A DNA stretch of 64,000 nucleotides from Odocoileus virginianus (Eukaryota > Chordata > Mammalia > Artiodactyla > Cervidae): positions 43,700,641-43,764,640 of the forward strand of contig NC_069690.1 in NCBI RefSeq assembly GCF_023699985.2, read 5' to 3'. The position numbers and the translations under genes are program-made. The notes under the pieces were generated by a model, which worked only from the letters and a program-made list of their open reading frames with translations, was not told the origin of the DNA and did not search any database. Below, piece after piece: positions 33,917 through 45,900 of the stretch. Each line of letters starts with the position of its first letter. Within the stretch, counting starts at the first letter, position 1.

Positions 33917-36900
33917 CTTGGAAGAGAATATTCAAAAGTCAGTTCAGCAATGTTTTGTCCACGTAATGGAGTACCAGGCTCTTCCCCAACACCTGCCCTT
34001 AACCCACAGTCTTATCTCTGGCTGCCTAGAGGCTCAGGCCTCCAACCGTGAAATAGCCCTTCATTTTTCCTTCCCTCTCTTTCTCTCCACTCTCACAGCT
34101 CCACGCTGGGAAAGCCCATTGGCTCTACCTGCAAAATATATTTAGAGTCTGACCGCTTCTCGCTTGGATTACTGAAATTACTTCTGAGTTGGTCTCCCCA
34201 CTTCTGCTCTTCCTCCTCAAAACGTCTATCCTCAACCTGGCGGTCAGTGAAGTCAGATCAAGTCCTTCTTCTATTAACACCCCGCGACAGCTCTGTCTCT
34301 CTCAGTGTAAGAGCCCAGGTTCTCAGGACGCTCTGCTAGGTCTTTGTGACCCCGTGACCCCTCCTGCTTGTCCTGCTTCATCGCTTTTAATCATAGCCCT
34401 CACCGCAAGTTTACTACATTACAAAATTAACTGACTTAGTGCACTTATTATCTGCCCCCTGTAACTAGAATGCAAGTTTTACCATGGAAGGAATCTCTGT
34501 CTATCTTGTTCTCTGAGGTATTCCTAGTGCCTAGAACTGTGTCTGGCATGTAGTAGGCTGAAACCAAATCTGAATACATTAGCATGAAAGAACAAGGTAG
34601 ATCCGAGGATTTCCTGGCAGTCCAGTGGTTACGACTCTGAGCTTCCAGTGCAGGGGCTACAGGTTTTGATCCCTGGTTGGGGAAATAAGATCTCAACATG
34701 CCATGTAGCGTGGCCAAAAAAAAAAAAAAAAGAACAAAGTAGATCTAGACAATGATTTGGAAGGACATCAAAGATACACTAAGAAGCAGGTTGCAAAACA
34801 GAATGCAGAATAAGCTCTGGAGAGCAATGTAAGGAATTTAACAATGTTTTTATCCTGAAAAGTGGGGCTAGAATGTTTCACTCAATATTGTGACTTGTCT
34901 ACGAATCTATACCCTGAGCGTGTCCTGGTTCTATAATTAAAAAGAACGAATGTTTTCTTTTATCAAAGTCCGTGTGCACTAACGAACCTCAAACTGACAT
35001 TCAATCTAACGGTGGGGTACTGGCCAAGTGAACGATGATGCCCCCACCATTTAAAACAGTGCTTACAAAGAGCTAGATGACAAGAGAACATGCCTCTGAT
35101 AAATCTGAAATGACAAAACAGGATGCGACAATGTCAAAATCGTATGATCTCAATTACATAACGAATGTATTCATGGAGGAGAAAGTAGGGGGAAATGCAT
35201 CAAAATGTGACTGTGTATCTCAGACCACTAACTTCCACAGGATTCCACCTTCTTTTCCACCCTTACTTCAGCTTCTCATCCTGAGATTGGATGGTTCCAC
35301 GTCTTCCTCCTACTCCCACTTTCACTGCTTTGTGTTATTTATACGGAAGCCAAGTTTCCTCAAGGACTGGCCCCATATGATCCAATTTCATCTCCTCCTT
35401 TGCTGCCCCCCCACCCCACTCCATCCCAGCTGCACTGGCTGCCCTGTTCTTCCTAGAACAGTCTGGCTCCTTTCCTGAGGGCCTTCAGGGGTCATCTTTT
35501 TTTTTATTAAAATATAGTTGATGTACAATATTATATAGCTTACAGGTATACAATGATTCACAATTTTAAAAGTTATACTCCATTTATACTTATTATAAAA
35601 TATAGGCTGTATTCCTTGTGTTGTACAACATATTCTTATAGCTTATTTATTTTTTAAATGGAGTGTAATTGCTTTACAATGTGGTGTTAGCTTCTGTTGT
35701 ACAACAATGTGAATCAGCTATATGCATACATACATGCGCTCCCTCCCACCCCACTGTCCGAGGTCATCACAGGGCGCTGAGCAGAGCTCCCTGCAGAGGG
35801 AGTGCTGAGCTGAGCTGAGCTCCCTGTGCTACAGGGCAGCTCGACGTCATCTGATCAGACATCCTCTTATCAGAGAGGCCCTCTGATCCTTCTCCACACC
35901 TGCCCCTTCTCCCATGACTCCCCCCAGACATAGGACGTATCTGTTACTGACTGATGCTCTACCCACTAGAACGCAAACTCCATGAACTCAGGGATTTCTG
36001 TCTGTCTGGTTCACTGCTGCATCACCAATACCCCAAACAATGCCTGGATCTTAGTGAATGCTCAGTGGATGTGTGCTGAGCGAGTGAACGAATAAAAGAC
36101 CCAAGCTAAAAATTAGGTGGAGAGAAAGATTATGGGAGGGACTGGCGAGAGGGACGCAGGCAGCTAATTAAATACCTCTATTTTTAAAGCGAGCAGCTGG
36201 TAATACTTTTCAGTCCCAGGATTCAGACAGCTAGTGACGTACCTGTTTATTTACAAACACCAATAAGACCGCATCTCTGAGCTCATCTTCGGCTAACATT
36301 CTGGTTAATTCTTCTCGGGCTTCATTGACCCGCTCTCTGTCATTACTGTCGACCACGAAAATCAGACCTGAATGGAAAGCAGCAGCATGTTAATAATCTG
36401 AACCTGGGGAGGGTAGCTATTCACACGTCCTGACAGCCTCTGCCTACTTACGTGTGTGGTTTCACTGACAGCAATCAATACGGAAGCGCATATAGAATCT
36501 CCAAAATTGGGAAGCCTGCTAGACACCCAACCAGCCCTTTTCAGAGGCACCATGGCCCCACAACAGATCAACAATAACAAGAGTAGACGGAAAACAGCAT
36601 GAATATGCCTTAAAAAACTAAAAACAGAAAAAAAAAAAAAAAGAAAACTAAAAACAGAACTATGATATGACCCAGCAATCCCACCACTGGGCATAAACCC
36701 AGGGAAAACCATAATTCAAAAAGACACATGTACCCCAGTGTTCACTGCAGCACTATTTACAACAGCCAGGACATGGGAACAACCTAAATGCTCACTAACT
36801 GAAGAAAGGATAAAGAAGACGCAATGTATACATACAGTGGAATATTACTCAGCCATAAAAAGGAATAAAACTGGCCCATTTGTAGAAACATGGATGGACC

Positions 36901-39900
36901 TAGAGGGTGTCATATAGAATCAAGTAAGTGAGAAAGAGAAAAACAAATACTGTGCATTAAGGCATAGATGTGGAATCTAGAAAATGGTATCAGTCAGTCA
37001 GTTCAGTCACTCAGTCGTGTTTGACTCTTTGCGACCCCATGAACCGCAGCACACCAGGCCTCCCTGTTCATCACCAACTCCCGGAGTCCACCCAAACCCA
37101 TGTCCATCGAGTCGGTGATGCCATCCAGCCATCTCATCCTCTTGTCGTCCTCTTCTTCTCCCGCCCCCAATCCTTCCCAGCATCAGGGTCTTTTCCAATG
37201 AGTCAACTCTTCACATGAGGTGGCCAAAGTATTGGAGTTTCAGCTTCAACATCAGTCCTTCCAATGAACACCCAGGACTGATCTCCTTTAGGACGGACTG
37301 GTTGGATCTCCTTGCAGTCCAAGGGACTCTCAAGAGTCTTCTCCAACACCACAGTTCAAAAGCATCAATTCTCTGGCGCTCAGCTTTCTTCACCATCCAA
37401 CTCTCACATCCATACATGACTACTGGAAAAACCATAGCCTTGACTAGACAGATCTTTGTTGGCAAAGTAATGTCTCTGCTTTTTAATATGCTATCTAGGT
37501 TGGTCATAACTTTCCTTCCAAGGAGTAAGTGTCTTTTAATTTCATGGCTACAGTCACCATCTGCAGTGATTTTGGAGCCCAAAAAAATAAAGTCTGACAC
37601 TGTTTCCACTATCTCCCCATCTATTTCCCATGAAGTGATGGGACCAGATGTCATGATCTTAGTTTTCTGAATGTTGAGCTTTAAGCCAACTTTTTCACTC
37701 TCCTCTTTCACTTTCATCAAGAGGCCTTTTAGTTCCTCTTCACTTTCTACCATAAGAGTGGTGGTGTCTGCATATCTGAGTTTATTAATATTTCTCCCCG
37801 CAATCTTATTTCTAGCTTCTGCTTCTTCCAGCCCAGCATTTCTCATTATGTACTCTGCATATAAGTTAAATAAGCAGGGTGACAGTATACAGCCTTGATG
37901 TACTCCTTTTCCTATTTGGAACCAGTCTATTGTTCCATGTCTAGTTCTAACTGTTGCTTCCTGACCTGCATACAGGTTTCTCAAGAGACAGGTCAGATGG
38001 TCTGGTATTCCCATCTCTTTAAGACTTTTCCACAATTTATTGTGATCAACACAGTCAAAGGCTTTGGCAGAAAAATGGTATAGATGATCCTATTTGCATG
38101 GCAGAAACAGACACACAGATTAAAAAAAAAAGTCTGGATACCAAGGGGGAAGAAGGGGGAGGAACTGGGAGATCGGGGTTGACACATATACACTACTGAT
38201 ACTGTGTATAAAACAGATAACTAATGAGAACCTACTCTATAGCACATAAAACTACTTAATGCACTGTGGTCATCTGAGTGGGAAGTCCAAAAGGGAGGGT
38301 ATATAGTGTATGTATACTTATGGATGCATTTTGCTGTAAGCAGAAACTAATATAAGGTTGTAAAGCAACTACACGCCAATAAAAATTTTTAAAAGAATAA
38401 AGAGAGAAAAGGTTAGGCTCCTGTTTAGTTGCTTCATTTCTACATCATGCCTACATGATAAAGACCCAATAAAAATCTATGAACGTCCAAGTTCAGACAG
38501 CCTTCCCTGGCTGGCAACGCTCTGTGCATGTAGCGCCTCTCTGGGCCACAGGGTAACACACCCTGACCCCGTGGGAAGAGGTTGACACAAGCCCTGCGTA
38601 GGGTGTGTGCCTCCCACATACATCTCCTCCTCTGGCTGGCTCATCTGTATCCTGCTGCTGTACAATAAAACTGGCGCGGAAGCTGTAGCGATCTGAGTCC
38701 TGGGAGTTGTTTTAATGAAGACCGAATCTGAAGGGGGACTTCCCTGGGAGTTAGGACTCCGGGCTTCCAATGTCACAGGGGGCCTGGGTTCAATCCTGGT
38801 CTGCCCAAACTAAGACCCGGAGCAGCCAATTAACAAACAAACAAAAAAAGAACCTGAGGGAACACTGGGAACTGCCAAATTTGTGAACAGCTGAAAAAAA
38901 GTGAGGGTGGTCTGGGGAGCCCTGAATTCGCAGCTGGTGTCTGCGGTGAGGGCATCTTCTGCCCTTAACCTGTGAAGTATGGCCCAACCCCAGGCAATTG
39001 GTGTCAGAAATCTTTGCAGCATCCTACACTACAGCAGCAGAGAAATCCCAGGAAGCAAGAGATGGGTCAAAGAATGGGACCGCCACATTGTATCTGAGCA
39101 AAGGTGGCTGAAGCCTGCACAGACTTGGTCACTGCCACACTGGCTGGTGGAAGAGCTGGGGCAACCGGGTCTCCAGAGGCGGTTCCCAGGAGGAAGTGAG
39201 CACACAATCCACGTACAGGATGGGGAAGACGCTCTGTGCAGCGGTCCATGTGACATTAATGGCGGTAACAACTGGGTGGTTAGCTACAGTAAGCCCTCTG
39301 GCAGGCAAAAATAGGCAGTGGCTGCCAGAAGAACTATTTAATAATAGTGACCCTAGGTTATATCAACAGAAGAGAGAGCAGCTCAGTCTCTAAAATATGG
39401 GCAACAAAAAGCCTAGGCTACAGTGCATCAGTCAGAACATCCTGGGTGTGTTACATGGTCGGTGCTGACCCCACACCCTAAGACACAGACTGGAAGGGCA
39501 AAGACTGACGAGGATGGCAAAGGAATTACATACTATGTCATACAAAAAAACAATTTATATAACTGGGAGTACTTTGCCTAGAGAAAAGACTCACTGAGGG
39601 GACCGATGGCTATCTAAAAGCTATGGCATACAGAGGTGCAACTTGTTGGAAGTAGATGGAAGATCAGTGGGTACAACTCCAGAAGTTGAGGTGCTAAAGA
39701 GTCAACAGGGGACTTCCCTAGTGGTCTAATGGTGAAGAATCTGCCTTGCAATGCAGGGGACTCAGGCTCAATCCCTGGTTGAGGAACTAAGATCCCACAT
39801 GCCACGGACCAACGAAACCCTCGCGCCACAGCTAGAGAGAATGAAAGACCCGTGTGATGTAACGAAGATCCTGTAAGCTGCAGCTAAGACCTAATGCAGC

Positions 39901-42900
39901 CAAATAGGTAAATAAATTTTAAAAAATTTTAAAAAAAAGTCAACAGAACTGCAGGTGCCGTGGCTGCCTCAAAAGGCCGGCCCCTCGCTGGAGATTGTGA
40001 GCAGTTTCAGTGGCCACCTGCAGGAGCCCACAGAAGGGACTCTGCTGGAGGGAAAAGGGTGGTGGGATGAGATGACCTCCGGGCTCCTTTTCATACTGAG
40101 ACCTCACCACTGCGTCATGGAGGGAAGACTTGTGCTGGCCCTCGGCCCTTACCACATACCCCTTCCCCCACCCCCGACACCCCCTTGCTTCCCAGCCCCA
40201 CCCAACAGCTGCCTGACCAGCTGCCCGGAACAGCCCACTCCAGCAGACGGGAGCGCCCACAGCTTGACTGTCTGGGGCTTACATGAGTCAAAGTCATGTC
40301 TGTTATATCACATCAGACCCCCAAAAATGCAGAATGTTCAAAACTCCCCCCAAAGACTTGATAGGCTGCCAGTAAGTCTCTGGACTCTGATCACAGCTGA
40401 GCAAAGGCGATTTTCCTAAATTCTTAGGAGACCCTTAGTCTCCTAAGAAACTGATAGGGTAGAAGCTGACATATGATCCCTTGGCCATTCCTAATAAAAA
40501 ATAAAGGTTTATAAATATTAGGTCCCATTTTATACTCTTTTTATTTAGATCCTTGTGTGAGAAACAAAAGAACCCAGCACCAGACTGACTACACTTCTGA
40601 AGAGAAAACCTAAAAAAAGGTAAAATTACCAATGTGTGCTGTGATTTGTTTTTAGAAGTGGGTAGATATATGTATCCACAGCTGCCTGAATACACATAAA
40701 ATATCTTTGGACAGATAAACAAGAAATAAAAATGGGAAGAGGAACCAGGTGGTTTGGGGGCAGGAATGAGGTAGTGACTGTGCTGTATACTTTCACTTCT
40801 TTAAATTTTAAACTGTATAAATACATTGCTATTTAGCAAATTAAAATAAATGAACCTAAATCAAGAAGAAAAATCTTCCCACATCCCAACTAATGGCCTA
40901 TCTAGTGAACTATTTTATGCCTTCTCTAAGAAAATCCACCTGCCAATGCAGGAGACAGAAGTGACACGGGTTCAATCCCTGTGTCGGGAAGATCCCCTGG
41001 AGCAGAAAATGGCAACCCACTCCAGTATTCCTGCCTGGGGAATTCCATGGACAGAGAAGCCTGGTGGGCTACAGTCCATGGGGTCACAGAGTTGGACATG
41101 ACTGAGCACACATATGATAAATCAACTAAGAAATCCCGTAAATAGTTCACATTCCAATCTATACCTAGTTAACTATCTTAATTGAGAGCTATCATTAAGT
41201 CTGTTCTGCTCAACATACTGATGAAGAAGAAAATTTAATATAAAAAAGACAGCCTGTCTATTGCAAAGGTGCAGGAAAAATAAGGGCAACATTTAAGATT
41301 ACTAATGGCTGCAATGTTTGGACCCACCAAACAGAAAATCCATTCTTCAAAGAGGACCCATTTGCTTATTTCATGAAGAGTCCAATCTGCCCACCCGAAG
41401 GTCCTAGAATATAGCCAATTTCCTACCTTGAAAGCAATAGTTATTGAAACTCAATAAAATTAGGCTTGCTATAAATAGAAGATTGAAAATAAAAAGGCAT
41501 TTCTACTTGGTGACTGAGTACGACAACTCTTAATAGGGTGGGAGAAGGGAACCCTTCAGAGAATGAGGACATGAAACCTCTAGTATTTTGGACTCCGGAT
41601 AGTTAATTTTACGTGTCGACTGGACTGGGCCACAGGGTGCCCAGACATTTGGTCAAATGGTATTCTGGGTGTATCTGTGAGTGTGCTTCTGGATGACATT
41701 AACATTTGGATCAGTACACTGAGTGGACTTCCCAGGTGGCTCAGTGACAAAGAATCTGCCTGCCAATGTAGGATACACGGGTTCAATCCCTAGGTCGGGA
41801 AGATCCCCCGGAGAGAGGCAACTCGCTTCAGTATTCTTGCCTGGGAAATCTCATGGACAAAGGAGGCTGGCAGGCTACAACAGTCCATGGGGTCGCAAAA
41901 GAGTTGGACACAATTCAGTGATTCAACAACAACAACTAAGTGTCAAAATGTATACTGTCTGCAACAGATTGAAGCGTGAGACATAAAAATCTAACAGTCA
42001 TCAGGGAAGAATCCCATGCCTGGAGAATTCTATGCACAGAGGAGCTTGGCAGGCTACAGACCATGTAGTCACAAAGAGCCAGACACGGCTGAGTGATTAA
42101 CACTAACATCATGGAAGGCTGCTAGGGTCATCAAACTGTTTCTCCGAAAACCAATAAAGTGAAAGAATTATATCTTTTTCCTGCCTTTCTTATATAAACT
42201 ATATTTCAGAGAAACCAAATATTTGACGAAAGAATTCTTTATTTAGAAGGATTTCAGCTAATAAATGCAGATGGAAAGACAGAAAACAGTGGAGAGATAA
42301 ACTGTTGTAGAATAAGAGACGAAAGAGATGTGACAATGAAATGCAATGTGTAAACTTTGATTCCCGATGCAAACAAGTCAAATGTGGAACTGGAGAAATC
42401 TGAACAAGGACTGGGTAAAAGTGAAGTCGCTCAGGCTGTCCCTCTCAGTGACCCCATGGACTATAGCCTGCCAGGCTCCTCCACCCATGGGGTTTTCCAG
42501 GCAAGAATACTGGAGTGGGTTGTCATTTCCTTCTCCAGAGGAATCTTCCCAACCCAGGGATTGAATCCCAGTCTCCTGCATTGCAGGCAGACCTGACTCT
42601 TGCCATCTGAGCCACCAGCAAATCCCCCAAGGGCTGCGTACCAGATAGTAAAGAAAGGGTATTAATTTTGGAAGTGGGATAATGCATGGAGACTTTTTAA
42701 AAAAGCTTTAGGGACTTCTATGGTGGGCCAGTAGCTAAGATTCCATGCTCCCAATTCAGGGGGACTGGCTTTGATCCCTGGTCATGGAACTAGATCCCAT
42801 GTGCTGCAATTAAAAGAGTTTGCATGCTGCAACTGAAGATCCTGTGGGCCGCAGGAAGACCTGGCTCAGCCAAATAAATATTGAAATCAAAAAGTTTTAT

Positions 42901-45900
42901 CAGTTTAAAATAAACACTGAAGGACGATGAGTAAGAGGCATCATTTGCTATAACGTACTCTGGGCAAAATGCCGATAACTTTTGGCTGGGTAATGGGTAC
43001 ATGAGGATGTGTTATGTATCTTCTTTGTTTTTTGTTTTCAACTTCCCACTAACAAAAGTGAAAAAAGAAAAGATAAATGCACTATTCTGAGGAAAGACAT
43101 TCTAAATCTATAGGTTAAGGCAATAACTACAAAGAGAGTTAACTGTTAAAGGTCATCACTAAAATAATGATATACAATATAAAGGGGCAGTCGACCTGGG
43201 TATTTGGACTGAAAAGACCAACAAATATGGGTCATTACTATGAAACATATGCACTGAAAACACCCACCATCAGTAGTAGAATTTTCAAAATGAAAAGACT
43301 CCAAGTAAATTCTGAAATGAGTATGTGGATGCCAGATGGTTTGAGAATCAGGGTGTAAAAACTATCTGAACAGCTTATGGGTCCTGGATAGGCAATATCT
43401 ATAAGGTTATCCAAAATATAATCAATGGAAAAACTCAGGGAGACCAACGTGGGAGTGGGGCATTAAAACTCCAGGGTTTAAAAATCCAGTAATAAGGAAA
43501 CAAGACAATGATCTAGGATATTCGTGCCTGTTTCATGTACTGGTAGGATAATAGGGAAGCTGGGAGGGACTATGGCCACACAGGATGCAGGGTTTGGGGG
43601 TTCCAACCATCGCTGTCTATCTCTTTCTCTCCTTAGGAATGATTTTTCAGATATTCTCAACTGGCTTAAAGGAGTTTTCAGAATTCAAATTCTTTAAAAA
43701 TTGGTACTTCATCTAAGGCACTTTAATTAACCAAAAGATGGAACTCATCAGGACAACCATTTTATAACTGTTCCGGACTAAGAGGAGATGCCTGTGTAAA
43801 GCATTAAAGCCCAAGTATTTTTTCAAAGAAGGCAGGGACCACTTCTCAAAAAAAGACCTCCCCAGTAAATTTAAGTGGGTTATTCAAAGAGAAGGAATGA
43901 CTGACAGTCCACATAGAGCAGAGTGCCACAAGCTTCTGCTTCAAGTACCCATCTTTAGATTCGTTTAACAGAAATGGTCGTAAGGTGAGAAACTGGATCA
44001 TCTCTACCTTGCGTGTTCTGGAAATAATGTCGCCACAGAGGTCTGATTTTGTCCTGGCCGCCGACATCCCAGACTGTGAAGCTGATGTTTTTATATTCTA
44101 CCGTCTCCACGTTGAAACCTACACAGGGAAGATAGGGAAAGTGTTTAATGCAGACTTCTGCTGGCTCAACAATTCAAAATAACTTCAGCTAACATTTGGA
44201 CAGTATTTTTCATTTATGAAGCAGCTTGCCAGTCAAAGATTTATAGCTTACACAACAGACCGTGTTAAGTCAGTTTGCGCATCATGACAGGTGTCTCCCA
44301 CCTGACACCGCCTCTCCCTCTCCCAGCAGCTCTTCCAGCAGACTTCAGAGAAAACAGAAGCCATCGATAGGGCTGCTTTCTGCCTCCCACCACACACCAC
44401 AGAAACCCACCTACCTCTTCATCCACGCTTCTCTCCCTCCCCCTTGGAACAAGGAAGCAGCTAATGCTGATTCCATCCACCCATGCACTGGATCTGGTCC
44501 ACCCATGCTGTCTGGAACCTTCTCCTATTGCTCTTCTCTGCCCCATTCGAAATCTCCAACCTGTTCTCCTCAGCAGGCTTAGGTCTTTTACATCCTCCAA
44601 AGAAACCCTTCCTTGATTCCACATCTTCACCTGCAAATACCCTGTTCTCCCTTTTAAAGTCAAACTTTGTCACCTCTCACCCAATACACCTTAGTTCGGC
44701 TTCACCATGCTTCGTGGTTTCAACTGAGGTCGGCAAGGTTGAGAAATCCATCAACAGCTCTCCAGTTCTTACATAATTTGATTTTATATCTGACACTACT
44801 GTCATTCCCTCCTTGAAACTGTTCCCTGGCTTCCCATTTTCCTTACGTTTCTCTGGCTGTACCTTCTCAATCTCCTTAGTAAGCTCAGCCACGTTTGACT
44901 GGTCTTCGAATGATCAGCATTGTTTACAAACTGTTGCACATAACCTAATCGTCCATCAATGGAAATTTGTTAAACATAGAGCTGCATACTATCTAGTTAC
45001 TAAAACTGATGTTGATCTGTATTGGTTATTATTTAGAACAATGATTTATTTAGAACATTATTTAGAACATGGCTTAGAACAATGATTCTCCCCCCTCCCC
45101 AATTCAGTAGGTTGCCTGGGTTTCCTCTTGCAGAGGCATTCAGCTGTTGAGTCCTTTGGGGGTGGGCTGGCCTTCTCTTCTCCAGGTGATCTTTTTATTT
45201 CCAAGGAGCACTGAGCTCCCTCATGTGGTGGTGGTAGTGCTCCAAAAGGGCGAAGCCCAAGGCACAAGCACTTATCCAATCTCTGTGTGAATCACATCTG
45301 CTGATATGCCCTTGGCCAAAGCATGTCAGATGGCCATGCCCAGTATCACTGTGGAAGGGGAATGTGCAGGGGTGGGGCTACTGAGGGGCATGATTCATTG
45401 GGGGCCATTAGTTCAATGATCTACCGCAAGACGGGTATTCAATCCATTCACCCAATATTTACTGGATATCCACTATGTGCCAGGCATTTTGCTAGGCACT
45501 TGAGAACAGTGGTGAGCAAGGCAGACACGATTCCTGCTCTTATTTACATTTTTGGAAGAGAGGCAGTGAGTGAGCAATGACAAATGTGCTGAGAGTTACT
45601 CAGAAGTTCAGGTTGCTATAGAAACTTACAACAGGGGAAAAACCATCCAAGGGATCAGAAAAGGAAGCCCTGAGAAATGATGCTTAAACTGAGATTCAAA
45701 GAATAAGCTGGCATTTAGCTATATAAGCAGTGGGGTGGGGGTGGGGGCATTGTGGGTGGTAAGGAAGAAGGTAGGAAAGCATTCCACAGAGAGAAAATGA
45801 CATAGACGAGAACCAGCGATGCTGTGTAACGCAGAGTGAGTTGGAAAACAGCATGCATATGACTTTACAGAGATATTCACCAGGACTTCCCTGGTGGTGA

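Noticed and set aside
37211..38035. 274-codon reverse transcriptase frame as a domesticated host gene
   Set aside because: It lies in a truncated BovB with target duplications, has no promoter or upstream start and its YADD box is altered.
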